This document shows, piece after piece, positions 41,688-51,300 of a stretch of 64,000 bases of DNA. Under the pieces are notes generated by a model that worked only from the letters and a program-made list of their open reading frames with translations, had not been told where the DNA came from and did no database searches. Source of the DNA: Marinobacter maritimus (lineage in GTDB: Bacteria; Pseudomonadota; Gammaproteobacteria; Pseudomonadales; Oleiphilaceae); contig NZ_VCGW01000005.1 in NCBI RefSeq assembly GCF_007671675.1, positions 186,001-250,000 on the forward strand. The letters are read 5' to 3'. Numbering within the stretch: the stretch's first letter is position 1; every line of letters begins with the position of its first letter. A program made the position numbers and the translations under genes.

Positions 41688-42737
41688 TTAGAGCAGTTCA
41701 CCATCCACTTCTGCCGGTATTTCAGCAGCGGCGTCTTTCTTGGCAACCGGCTTAGGCATCAGTCTTTCACGCACCTTGGCTTCAATTTCCTTGGCAATTT
41801 CCAGGTTCTCTTCCAGGAACTTGCAAGCGTTGGCTTTACCCTGGCCGATTTTGTCACCGTTGTAGGCATACCAAGCGCCGGACTTGTCCACAAAGCCTTC
41901 TTTAACGCCCATATCGAGCACTTCAGCCATGTGATAAATGCCCTTGCCATAAAGGATCTGGAATTCGGCCTGGCGGAAAGGCGGCGCCACCTTGTTCTTG
42001 ACGACCTTGACGCGGGTCTCGTTACCTACGACTTCATCGCCCTCTTTAACCGCACCGATGCGGCGGATATCAAGGCGCACAGATGAGTAAAACTTCAGAG
42101 CGTTACCGCCGGTGGTGGTTTCGGGTGAACCGAACATCACGCCGATCTTCATACGAATCTGGTTGATGAAAACCATCAGGCAGTTAGCGTGCTTCACGTT
42201 ACCGGTGAGCTTGCGCAGAGCTTGGGACATCAACCGGGCCTGGAGGCCAACGTGGCTGTCACCCATTTCGCCTTCAATTTCAGCTTTCGGGGTCAGAGCA
42301 GCTACAGAGTCAACAATGATGACGTCTACCGCGTTGGAGCGCACAAGCATGTCTGCAATTTCAAGAGCCTGCTCGCCGGTGTCCGGCTGGGAAACCAGAA
42401 GGTCATCCACGTTGACACCGAGCTTTTCTGCATAGATCGGGTCCAGGGCGTGCTCGGCATCGATAAAGGCACAGGTTTTGCCGGCTTTCTGCGCTTCGGC
42501 AATCACCTGAAGGGTCAGGGTTGTTTTACCGGAGCTTTCAGGACCGTAAATTTCAACAATCCGACCATAAGGCAAGCCGCCTATACCCAGAGCAACATCC
42601 AACCCCAGAGAACCGGTGGAGACCGCAGGCATGGCTTCGCGGGGCTGGTCACCCATCTTCATGACTGCGCCTTTACCGAACTGGCGCTCAATCTGGCCCA
42701 GTGCTGCGCTCAATGCTTTTTTGCGGTTGTCTTCCAT
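41688..42737 (-). CDS. recA: Recombinase A
   Basis: Central recombinase and LexA co-protease. The start ATG at 42737 gives [20 protein letters not shown], matching the family; the open frame extends 48 codons further upstream without similarity. The 349-residue protein has Walker A GPESSGKT (65-72), the Walker B strand [10 protein letters not shown] and the ssDNA-binding loops. A LexA box lies about 100 bases upstream. pncC is immediately upstream, as in pseudomonads. Confidence 0.98.
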   Translation of the reverse strand: MEDNRKKALSAALGQIERQFGKGAVMKMGDQPREAMPAVSTGSLGLDVALGIGGLPYGRIVEIYGPESSGKTTLTLQVIAEAQKAGKTCAFIDAEHALDPIYAEKLGVNVDDLLVSQPDTGEQALEIADMLVRSNAVDVIIVDSVAALTPKAEIEGEMGDSHVGLQARLMSQALRKLTGNVKHANCLMVFINQIRMKIGVMFGSPETTTGGNALKFYSSVRLDIRRIGAVKEGDEVVGNETRVKVVKNKVAPPFRQAEFQILYGKGIYHMAEVLDMGVKEGFVDKSGAWYAYNGDKIGQGKANACKFLEENLEIAKEIEAKVRERLMPKPVAKKDAAAEIPAEVDGELL

Positions 42738-42835
42738 CAGTGCAAACCCTCTGTTGCCTTGGCCGCCGGCAGGATATGGCAAGCCGGTGGAGGTGTAGTT
42801 AAACGGGAACCTGTACAACGGTAACAGCGAATTCC

Positions 42836-42851
42836 CTGTATATTTGAACAG
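42836..42851 (-). promoter_or_regulatory. LexA (SOS) box upstream of recA
   Basis: CTGTATATTTGAACAG fits the CTG-N10-CAG SOS box with the expected AT-rich centre, about 100 bases upstream of the recA ATG in the gap to pncC. Confidence 0.88.
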
Positions 42852-42902
42852 TATTAAAACATACCCCGAAGGAGAGGCCAACCCCTGTTATTATCGAATT
42901 GC

Positions 42903-43403
42903 TCATGCTCCTACCAAAAACTCACTAACACCTTGCAGAGCAAAGAGAACTGCCTGCCGGCGTACCTGATCACGATCCCCGCTGAAATGTCGCACTACCG
43001 CTTCAGTGGTTCCCACGCTGCTACCCCAGGCGAACCAGACCATGCCAACGGGCTTTTCTTCACTGCCGCCCCCGGGCCCCGCGACGCCGCTAATAGCCAC
43101 CGCAACACCGGCTCCGGTTGTGGCCAATGCGCCCGCAACCATTTCCCGGACCACCGGCTCGCTGACAGCTCCGTGGTTGTCCAGAGAGGCATCGGTAACC
43201 CCGAGCAGTTGCTGTTTGGCGTCATTGCTGTAGGTAACCAGACCGCCAACGACATAGGCGGAGGAGCCCGCCTTATCAGTCAGCACCTTGGCGACCCAGC
43301 CTCCGGTGCAGCTCTCAGCAGTTACCACAGTCAGGCCAGCCGCAATCAACTGCTCAGCCAACTTTTCTCCTGCTTGTTCGAGTTCATGGTCACTGGCAGG
43401 CAT
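42903..43403 (-). CDS. pncC: Nicotinamide-nucleotide amidohydrolase (CinA C-terminal family)
   Basis: A 166-residue single-domain CinA_C protein that deamidates nicotinamide mononucleotide in NAD recycling. Signatures: VVTAESCTGGWVAK with catalytic Ser, YVVGGLVTYSNDAKQQLLGV and AISGVAGPGGGSEEKPVG. GGAG precedes the ATG. It sits between recA and mutS, the usual gammaproteobacterial order, and marks the left side of the interrupted mutS gene. Confidence 0.95.
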   Translation of the reverse strand: MPASDHELEQAGEKLAEQLIAAGLTVVTAESCTGGWVAKVLTDKAGSSAYVVGGLVTYSNDAKQQLLGVTDASLDNHGAVSEPVVREMVAGALATTGAGVAVAISGVAGPGGGSEEKPVGMVWFAWGSSVGTTEAVVRHFSGDRDQVRRQAVLFALQGVSEFLVGA

Positions 43404-43485
43404 AATGTTCTCCTTCGTTTCATCGCGGGCGTTATTTTCTTACAATCCGTGGCTTCACCCAAAGCAAGATTATCCGGACTCGTCC

Positions 43486-43557
43486 ATGTCAGCAGCTCAG
43501 AACGATTTACCAAAGCACACCCCGATGATGCATGAGTGTGTTAACACTGTTTTATAA
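43486..43557 (+). pseudogene. mutS: mutS, interrupted after codon 15 by the island
   Basis: MutS recognises DNA mismatches. From ATG 43486 the frame reads MSAAQNDLPKHTPMM, whose KHTPMM is the conserved MutS N-terminus (E. coli has AHTPMMQQYL). Instead of QQYL the frame continues HECVNTVL and stops at 43557. The native part is 43486-43530. The divergent neighbour pncC confirms the locus. The rest of mutS must lie to the right of the island, beyond the window. Interruption rather than natural truncation is inferred from the mobile genes that follow. Confidence 0.88.
43516..43547. mobile_element. Probable left attachment junction (attL) of the island in mutS
   Basis: mutS similarity ends inside ATGATGCA (43525-43532), so the shared core of the attachment site is probably within 43516-43532. 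A perfect GTGTTAACAC palindrome (43538-43547) follows on the island side and could be an integrase site. The right junction is outside the window, so the core cannot be verified. Confidence 0.6.
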
Positions 43558-44156
43558 AGACTTTTTATTAAACTCAAAAAATAGCTACACTTAAAGTTAC
43601 ACTTTACCCCGAGACTGCAATAGATCTACCTGGACCACTTTGGCCCAAACCGACAGCGAGGCGCCTACTAAATCGTGGCTCACCGGTACCCTGGCTCAAC
43701 CTCAGATCGATCTATACCACTCAAAATCCCAGTATGTTTTAACGTGCGCTGTGACGTGGTGCCACGAAAGATGCATTGATAACTGCCTGATGGATTATAG
43801 ATACGGCCGGAGAGCCACCATACTTTGAACCAAGCATCGCCCCTGTAGTTGCGGATTGCAGAGGAAAACTTAAAAGGTTGGAGCCGTGATGAGCTGGCTA
43901 GTACACAGGTACGGGACGGCTAACGAGAGCGAGCAACTGATAGGCGCTGAGAAGCCCGACGGTGCGATGTATGCACCTTCATAAACAAAAGTGATCTTAG
44001 AGCGCGCCTAAAGGGCATGAGATAAGCTCAGGAGGCCGGCCACGGGATCACACGGCCTCCTTAAAAAAATGCCTGTAGACTGCCAAGGGCACAAACTCGG
44101 CGATCAAATAGAACGATCACTGAGCCTTGTACAGGCGATTACGCAGAAACCTGAAG
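43558..44156. other. Non-coding left end of the island
   Basis: About 600 bases with no supported protein gene. Visible structures are a perfect 6-bp stem enclosing 28 bases (43882-43887 with 43916-43921), a 5-bp hairpin (43961-43965 with 43973-43977) and a perfect 9-bp stem (44030-44038 with 44053-44061). The density of structure between 43860 and 44062 could reflect an untranslated RNA, a replication origin or integrase arm sites. None is recognised as a known family. Confidence 0.4.
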
Positions 44157-44873
44157 TTACCAGTCCGAAAACTTCAGACGCGGAGATACAAAAGGACGAC
44201 AACCATCATGGAAGTTTTTTGTTGCCACTTTGGCCAAGTAAGAGCTTACCCAAAATAGATCCTGGAACATCTGTCCATCTCCTCTGTCCAGAAGCATGGA
44301 GCCATGACGAACGTAGCTCTGCCCTCTGCTCTCAAACGCACTCCCATTGGCGAACTGAATCAAGCCCTGAATTTCGGGCGCCCTCATGCCGAGTGCATAA
44401 GCCCATGCCTCATGAAGGCGGGTATAAAGATTTTCACATGATAAATCCCACTTTCCAGTCCCCCGAAAAGCATTCCCATTTAAAAGAATAAGGAGATGAA
44501 AGTGTGGTTTGCGCTCATGCTTATCATACTCTCGAGCGCACAAGAGCATTAAATCATGATTTCTATCTTGAGGAAGCCGGTCAAGTTCTCGCTTAAGATG
44601 GGCTCTAAAATCCGTTATAAATTCATTCCCAAGAAACTCTTCCTCATACCCCCAGTAGTTAGATGGAAACCTGAGATCGATTCTAATGGCTAGAACTCGG
44701 CTATGTTTTGCCAGCTGCTCCAGAATACTTAGTCTAATTCTTTCTAACCATTCTTTTACCAAAGGGCCTGCCGATGTCTGTACCGGCAGGCCAAGATATC
44801 GATTATCATAATGAAGATTAAGGTTTGGGTTCTCCACCAATCTCTTCCTCTGCGTTTCTATATATTTGATCAT
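44157..44873 (-). CDS. Inovirus Gp2-like (YagK/YfjJ C-terminal domain) replication protein
   Basis: A roughly 238-residue protein of the family once called DUF3296, related to filamentous-phage Gp2 initiators. KPHFHLLILLNG (about 122-133) contains an HxH like that of HUH rolling-circle endonucleases, and SYLAK near the C-terminus offers a possible active Tyr. The ATG at 44873 follows AGGGG by six bases; two upstream in-frame TTG codons exist. It is the third gene of the AlpA-DUF3987-Gp2 block and probably starts or aids island replication. Confidence 0.82.
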   Translation of the reverse strand: MIKYIETQRKRLVENPNLNLHYDNRYLGLPVQTSAGPLVKEWLERIRLSILEQLAKHSRVLAIRIDLRFPSNYWGYEEEFLGNEFITDFRAHLKRELDRLPQDRNHDLMLLCAREYDKHERKPHFHLLILLNGNAFRGTGKWDLSCENLYTRLHEAWAYALGMRAPEIQGLIQFANGSAFESRGQSYVRHGSMLLDRGDGQMFQDLFWVSSYLAKVATKNFHDGCRPFVSPRLKFSDW

Positions 44874-45086
44874 CAACAACCCCTAATCATCCTTTACATC
44901 TATTCCAACATGCCAACATCAAATAAATGCTGATGCATAAAATACAATATTACTATTAACCGCATGCAGGATTATTCGCAAGCACCCCAAACTGCCCGCC
45001 AAGCACAGAAAGACGCAACGGTAAATAGAAAAATCAAAAATTATTAAATATTAACCCTTGGCGTTGCGCGAACCCCGAGAAATCTT

Positions 45087-45116
45087 GATATTCCTGATAT
45101 TTGTATCAGGAATATC
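45087..45116. repeat. Perfect 13-bp palindrome between DUF3987 and Gp2 genes
   Basis: Arms 45087-45099 and 45104-45116 are exact reverse complements with loop TTTG, in an AT-rich 270-base gap (44880-45146). No T-run follows on the minus strand, so it is not a typical terminator. Next to a Gp2-like protein it could be a nick site or replication origin hairpin. Confidence 0.5.
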
Positions 45117-45146
45117 GTACTTTAAACCCCAAAATAGGCCGCGAAA

Positions 45147-46661
45147 TTACAACAAGCTTTTGTAGTCGGTGGCCGGGACTCTGTTTTCCAAACAAAAATG
45201 ACTCCATTGTAAGTCGTCATGAAAATAGCTCGGGTATAAATCAATAACCACCATGCCGCTGTGGGCAACAAGAATAGAAATCTCCCCAAGCCGAGCCAAT
45301 TTATCCAAATTAAAATCTAGAACAGGCTTATTCCTCATGCGAGAAGGCCCACTCTGACGAATCTTGTTTTTCCTAACGAAACGACGGCCGTCATCCCGTA
45401 CGCCTTGAATATAATCTCTAAGCGCCTCCAAATCTTTCACATATTCGGGAGTCGACTTAAAGCACCGTAAAAAGACGTCAGAGAAGAAAAAGCCCATCAC
45501 TTCTGCATCTTTCAGAACATCAACCGATATTTTCTGATCCTCCCCATACTCAATACAGGATAACAGTGCGGCAATCCTAGTAATATTTTCAGCGAGTTTT
45601 GAGCCATGATCCTTCGCATACTGAAATCGTCCATTCACTTGTAAATTTTGTTCGATTTCATTGTAAAGCCACTCCCAGTAAATCTTGGCTTCCTCAGTAA
45701 AACGAAGTATCTTCCTACCAGGCTTTGAGTTTTCAACATACCCCTCTTTTGTACGAAGTATTTCCTTTGCTCTTTGAAGGTAGTCTTGATAACCATCACA
45801 ATCTCCTTCAAGCGATCCCCTCAACAGCCTTGTACCCTGTGAGCTATCTGGATTACACACGAGGAAGCGCGCCAAAAAACCAATCCCGAGTGACTCATCT
45901 CCTCTTTTTTTCATAAACTTAGCTACCGCGCTTGGCTGCGCCATGATAGAGACAGTCAAGCGGGCATCATCTACAGTAAAGCTCTCGGAACTTTTACGAG
46001 TAACGTTGAACGACTCAGCTGACCAAAGCTTGTTAAGCCGTGGTAAATCTTGGACAATCCTGCCATTCAAGATGGTAGCGCCTTCATCAGATACCAGAGC
46101 TGCGCTCCCGCATCCATGGTTTAACTCAAGAGCAATTGCTTCAGTTGTCACATCCTCAAAAATCATCTGAAATTTTCTTGGCTTTTTCGGCTTGTGCCTC
46201 CTCAATTCCACTAGTTGACGCTTCAAATCATCGACATTTAGTTCCTTTTTCAGTCTGCCTGATATTTTCTTCCTCAAGACTTTTACCGCGTCCTGGAAAA
46301 CTTCGGTCTCAGCTTCATAGTTGGCCAGTTTTTCTGCGTACTCCTCATTTTGACTAGCTTGAAACTCAACGACTGGCTTCTCCAAAAGACGAGCAACCGT
46401 AGATTTCCTTTCCCCGGAATCGGCAATCGTTAACCCAAAAAGTGAGACCGGACCCACCCCTACTCCCGGTCGCTCAACATCGACCCTGCCCTGCAAAAGA
46501 AGGGAATAAGTCGACAATGCTGACAGCAAAATCAAGTCAGCTGGTGCCTGGGTTTTCCTCAACAACGAGTAAACAAGGTTGTGTGTCATTGGACATGAGT
46601 CCGGCGCCGGCAGCGTCTGGTTCATTACTGGCAGTCCCGGAAGAGTATCTGGCAGATTCAT
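45147..46661 (-). CDS. DUF3987 family (YfjI-like) replication-associated protein
   Basis: A 504-residue member of DUF3987, found in prophages and islands next to primase-like or initiator genes. A P-loop-like ADSGERKST segment lies near 80-88, followed by a coiled coil (about 95-165) and a C-terminal all-alpha half. It is presumed to be an ATPase for element replication. Its ATG overlaps the AlpA stop by four bases (ATGA), showing translational coupling; Gp2 follows after 273 bases. Confidence 0.82.
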   Translation of the reverse strand: MNLPDTLPGLPVMNQTLPAPDSCPMTHNLVYSLLRKTQAPADLILLSALSTYSLLLQGRVDVERPGVGVGPVSLFGLTIADSGERKSTVARLLEKPVVEFQASQNEEYAEKLANYEAETEVFQDAVKVLRKKISGRLKKELNVDDLKRQLVELRRHKPKKPRKFQMIFEDVTTEAIALELNHGCGSAALVSDEGATILNGRIVQDLPRLNKLWSAESFNVTRKSSESFTVDDARLTVSIMAQPSAVAKFMKKRGDESLGIGFLARFLVCNPDSSQGTRLLRGSLEGDCDGYQDYLQRAKEILRTKEGYVENSKPGRKILRFTEEAKIYWEWLYNEIEQNLQVNGRFQYAKDHGSKLAENITRIAALLSCIEYGEDQKISVDVLKDAEVMGFFFSDVFLRCFKSTPEYVKDLEALRDYIQGVRDDGRRFVRKNKIRQSGPSRMRNKPVLDFNLDKLARLGEISILVAHSGMVVIDLYPSYFHDDLQWSHFCLENRVPATDYKSLL

Positions 46662-46888
46662 GACCGGGCCTCCATCCTCGCCTGCAGCCAGTCAATGACC
46701 TCTTGCTCAACGTAACCAACCGATCGCGCTCCTAGTTTTATGGGTTTTGGGTAGTCCGGGTCGTAGCTTGAGGAATTCACATTCAGTTTCGCGAAGTGGG
46801 TCGCTCGCGAAAGAGACGTCATTTCTAGAACCTCATGGATTTTGAGAATCCTCAAAGATCCGGCGGTAGTTGGCGATGGTGCGGTCAT
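46658..46888 (-). CDS. AlpA family excisionase/regulator
   Basis: A 76-residue winged helix-turn-helix protein (LRILKIHEVLEMTSLSRATH, then KPIKLGARSVGYVEQEVIDW) of the AlpA/Xis-like family, which activates integrase or excision genes of P4-like elements. AGGAGG lies ideally before the ATG. First gene of the AlpA-DUF3987-Gp2 block; divergent from the hypothetical gene on the plus strand. Confidence 0.9.
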   Translation of the reverse strand: MTAPSPTTAGSLRILKIHEVLEMTSLSRATHFAKLNVNSSSYDPDYPKPIKLGARSVGYVEQEVIDWLQARMEARS

Positions 46889-46927
46889 GCAGCCTCCTGT
46901 ACAAAGTACGATGTGGGTTCAGCTACA

Positions 46928-48298
46928 ATGGAACCAGAATCATCCAAATCGAGACATCAAAACCCCGTGGGAGATAGCTGCAAAATCATGGAAAGAACTT
47001 CACCATCAATGAGTTATGTCGATTTGCAGAACACGCTGGATGAAGGTTTTGCCGAGCAACGACACCGCGATCTCTGGCTTTTTTTATATTCTAGCCGCCA
47101 TGCTCACCCTGAATTATGGCAACCAGGTAGCGCCAAAGATCGTGGCATGCAAGAAAGAGATTACCTGATTGATGAAGCAGCTCTTTTACTGGAAAAGCAC
47201 TCACCACCTGGACCATGGGAGCTTTTTTTCAAGAAGAGAGAATTGGCTGCGAAACTACATGAATTTTGCTTTTGCATCACATACGCCTTCCATAAAAGAG
47301 TTCTAGCCGACGGCTTCATCGACATTCGCGCTGAATCGCAACGAGGCCTCCATAACGATTTCATCAACACCCTCACCCGTGACGAAATAGATGTTGTATC
47401 TCGGCTGCATGATCTCACGTACAAATATGGATTTGTCATTACTGAACTTTGGACTTCTCTAACAAGCTCAGCAGATATACTGGAGGCTTTTGTTATTAAA
47501 AACCTGGGCTATCAATACCTCGCCCACCACCCTTACTTTGTTTTCCCAAAAAGGGGAAACCATCCCCAAGGCATCCAAATATCAATAAAAGAGTACCATA
47601 CAGCAATAATCGAACCATGGGATCTATTGTTATTTTTTAATGAAAACGAAAGTCTTTCAAAAATAAAATATGAGATAAGTAATTCCTGGCAACTCCCTGG
47701 AAACCAGGTTATCGGTGATCACAATAATCACAAGATAGCTTTCTACGTAGATAGGAAGCAGTGCAGCATCGGAAACTTATTAGATACAATCAAACTTCAA
47801 ATCGATCATTTAAATGACTATAAAGACGGACTGTCGCTAATCGCAGAACCAGAAGATCTGGGCGGCTTTAAAAAAAATAGAGCTAAGGCAAAAAAAGAAG
47901 CGAAGAGAAATCTATCATCTACAATAGATCGCCTCAGATTAAGTGAAGGGCTTATACATAAGCGCTGGAGCGTAGAACAAAGTAACGTACGTCGCTCGGT
48001 AGGGCTTTACCTGTGGGACCAAAAAAATATCGCAACACCTTCCCGAAGCAGAAAAAGTATTACAAGAGACTTAATAGATAAACTAAAACGCCAAAAACCG
48101 GAAGCTCTTGAATTCTACCTCAAAAACTTCAACAAATATGACTCGCCAGCAAAAACAACAAAATTTGGGGACTCACTGGGCGCTCTTGAAACAGTGACGA
48201 GGGAAATGGAGGCGGATTTTGAACTAACAGATATCTGCATTCGAAATTTCGAATTCCTTGCGCCTCAAGATGTAAAATCCAGAAGACGAAAAAGCTGA
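46928..48298 (+). CDS. Hypothetical island protein, AT-rich
   Basis: I do not recognise the family. About 456 residues from the ATG at 46928; the frame is open from 46835 but would overlap alpA, and starts at 46988 (GGGAG nearby) or 47009 are also possible. The N-terminal part is acidic and aromatic (HRDLWLFLYSSRHAHPELW), the middle has helical charged stretches, and the last 150 residues are lysine/arginine-rich (KNRAKAKKEAKRNLSSTIDR; KSITRDLIDKLKRQKPEALE), suggesting nucleic-acid contact. No membrane segment or catalytic motif is visible. Low GC suggests separate acquisition. Confidence 0.7.
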   Translation: MEPESSKSRHQNPVGDSCKIMERTSPSMSYVDLQNTLDEGFAEQRHRDLWLFLYSSRHAHPELWQPGSAKDRGMQERDYLIDEAALLLEKHSPPGPWELFFKKRELAAKLHEFCFCITYAFHKRVLADGFIDIRAESQRGLHNDFINTLTRDEIDVVSRLHDLTYKYGFVITELWTSLTSSADILEAFVIKNLGYQYLAHHPYFVFPKRGNHPQGIQISIKEYHTAIIEPWDLLLFFNENESLSKIKYEISNSWQLPGNQVIGDHNNHKIAFYVDRKQCSIGNLLDTIKLQIDHLNDYKDGLSLIAEPEDLGGFKKNRAKAKKEAKRNLSSTIDRLRLSEGLIHKRWSVEQSNVRRSVGLYLWDQKNIATPSRSRKSITRDLIDKLKRQKPEALEFYLKNFNKYDSPAKTTKFGDSLGALETVTREMEADFELTDICIRNFEFLAPQDVKSRRRKS

Positions 48299-48331
48299 GC
48301 AGTCACTTTCTCACTTCTTTTCAGGGAAAAA

Positions 48332-48359
48332 GCCCGGAAATTGAACACTATTCCCGGGC
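48332..48359 (-). terminator. Terminator after the restriction gene
   Basis: A GCCCGG/CCGGGC stem with one bulge and AA/TT extension, followed on the minus strand by five Ts, 24 bases after the res stop codon. It likely ends the five-gene minus-strand cluster. Confidence 0.65.
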
Positions 48360-48382
48360 AATACCCCAAATTAACTCCACCT

Positions 48383-51300
48383 CTAAACGCCAGAAACGCT
48401 CTCAACCAGCTTCTCAATATATCGGTCATCCTCTTCCCGGAAGAGGATATTCCAGCTTTCCATAAGCTCGCGTGTCACGGGCTGACCCGCAGCATCCCTC
48501 CACTGACTCACCAGTTGGGAGGAGTGGGTTTCCGAGATCAGGAAGGCATGTAGCTCGATTCCGGCGTTCTCAGGTTGCTGCTGGCGCAGGTCTCGCTCGA
48601 TATCTTTGATGGTCTCATGGAAGCGAACTTTGGGATCGTCCGGTTTGTGATGGCGGAGGCCTTTCGGGTCGACGAACACGACTTTTTGCGACTGGCCTTT
48701 CACTAGCCACAAGATGAAGTCCGGGTAAAAGCCGCCGTCGACGAACACACCTACGGCACCTTGCCCGGTTTGGTTCCGCAACAGGTAGACTTCGTAGCCT
48801 TCAAACGCACCAGATTTTGTGGCTGCCTGTACATCTCGCACAAAATCAGCCTCACCCTTGTTCAGTGAAACCGGGCTTACATGGAAGTCCAAGCCTTGTG
48901 TCGACGCCAGCAGAGGCTGATAGAAGTGTCGTTCGCACCAAATGAATTCCAGCCCTTCTGCAACCTTCTGATTCCAGAAGTCCACATCCCCCTCGGCAAT
49001 ACTTTCGCGGAGATTGGACAGCTGCTTAATCAATGAGTCATGCCGTACTCGGTCCAGCGTGATCGTGTAACTGCCGTCTGGTGCCGCCTCGCTGACACCA
49101 GGCAAATACTTCCGGTTCTCAGTAATAGGCCGGTATTCAAGCTTGTCCGCCTCCCACTGCTTTCTGCGGAAGCCATAGAACAGCTCACAGTACTTTCTGA
49201 GCAGAGAGATCGCCATGTCATGCCATAGCGTCATTTTCTCCAGCCGACCCAACTCCATGGCCTCATCAGGGGCATAAAGCCGGTACCAATCGTACCGGTT
49301 ATCAGTCAGGAGTTTTTCAACCACATCCGGCGTGATGGTCAGGTTTGACCAGCGCTTGTCCCGCTTGAACGCCAGCAGCTCGAAATACAGGCGCTGCATA
49401 TCCAGCAGTGCAATGTGAGTCGGCTTTAGATGCTGAATCTTGGCTCCGGTGTTCTGAACGCCCTTCTTGTCGGTTGCGAACAGTCCAACCTGGGGATAGA
49501 AATCCAGGCTGACCCTCGGCGGATTGCAGAAGTAATCGATCTCAGTAGGCTGCAACTCACCTGGAGCCTTCAGTACCACCTGTTCGGCAAGTTCCTGAAA
49601 TGCGGTACCGGAACCGCCAATGGCCTTATTGGCAATGCTTTCCTTCACCCGAACGACATGAAGATCCTTACGCAGGTCTTTCATCGGCTTCAACGGAAGC
49701 ACGAATTCTTCGAGACCCTCGTTAACCGGAATCTCCTCGTCTTCCAGCTCTTTCCGGAACTGAGCAATGTAATCGGCCTTCACCCCGAAAATATTCAGTG
49801 TCTCCATGACACCGATGTGCTCAGGCCGCTCTATACCGGCCTCTTTCAATCCGGTTGCCAGCTCGGCAGAACGCTTTAGCGTTGTTTTCCAGCCCTTCAG
49901 CCTTACACCGCGACCGAACAGCTGAATGATCTGCGCACCCTCATTCTTGCCAACATTCATCAACGTCATGTTGGAAACGCGCCAACTACTCCAGCCCTCG
50001 GTGAACTTTTTCGAGCCCAGCAGTAGGTTGACCGGCGAACCGTCGGTATTGATGCCATGGAACAGGCTTTCGCTAAAACGAGAATCCTGAGTGAACAGGT
50101 CGTGCTTCTCGCAGAGTTTGACCAGCTTTGTATCATCCCCCACGTTGATGACACCGAACGGGGTGTCTGACGTGCCAGCCCGAAGCGCGATCTCACCAGG
50201 GATGCCGGTGATATTTTCGATGTGGAGTCGACCGCCACTACTATTAAATACCCTGTCCAGTAGATCCTGGTACAGCGCATCCCCGCCTTCACCCAGTTCT
50301 TTCAGATAATTGAACCGCCCATGCAACAGATCGATACCACCCTTGGCAACCATGCCGCGCTTCAGCAGGTAATCGATCGCGGCGACCGTTTCTTCCTGCT
50401 TGTGCAATACCTGGTCGATAAATGCCAGCACCTGAACGGTGTCTGAAGCTTCGCCGCTGGACAGCGTTGCCGTTACCTTAGAGCTTACAAACACCCACAG
50501 CGGTTTCTCCAAGTTAAAGGGCTTGAAGCTGGCCTTTTGCTCTTCGAACAACCGTAGTTGCTGGTAGTAACTCAGTAACGAGGCAACCAGATATCGGAAT
50601 TCATCCTGGGCATTGGGATTCGCCTGCAGGTTCAGAATCTGGGATTGCTTACCATAGCCATCCCCGTAGAAATGTCGGTAGGAGTAATCGAACAGAATAG
50701 CCTTGGTATAAGTCTGGCGCAGGTTCTCGTGTTTGGAGCCTGACTGAGCAAACGTAGCGGAGTATTCGAAAGAAAAACCCAACGAACACAATTTTTGCCG
50801 GTATTCGTACCAGCTACCACCCCCACTGGCCGTTCCCCGATGGCCCTCATCCACCAACAGCAGGTTGCGGGAGCCGAAGGAGTCGACCGCAACCGTCTTC
50901 TTCTTCTCACTATCGCGGAGCTTGTTAATGTCGATGACAATCACATCTTGAGCGAACAGGTCGCCACCACGGGCAGAGAACTCACTGGCCCTGATTCCGG
51001 ACTTGTCCAGGTCACGCAGGTGTTGCTGGGTAAGCCCCTCGTTGGGGGTCAGTAGAATAATCTTGTTGATATCCCCGGCTTTTCCATACCGCTGCAGGTA
51101 GAAGCGATACTGCAGAATGTTCGCGTGCATGATCAGGGTTTTACCGGAGCCCGTCGCGCTCCAATAGGCCACCATGTTGAGCTGCGGCCACAGATCATCC
51201 TCCGGGTTCAGTAAATCCAGCGGTTTGTGATTAAAGCCCTGCTCCACAACCCAGTGATCATTCCAACGCTCAATCTGTTCGTTGAGCGCCTCCAGCAACT

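Noticed and set aside
43640..43828. Small 62-residue frame in the non-coding left end of the island
   Set aside because: No ribosome site, no similarity and atypical composition.
43882..43921. Resemblance of the structured stretch to a group II intron domain V
   Set aside because: A 6-bp outer stem (AGCCGT/ACGGCT) is present, but the catalytic triad and the inner bulge of domain V are not, and no reverse transcriptase is near.
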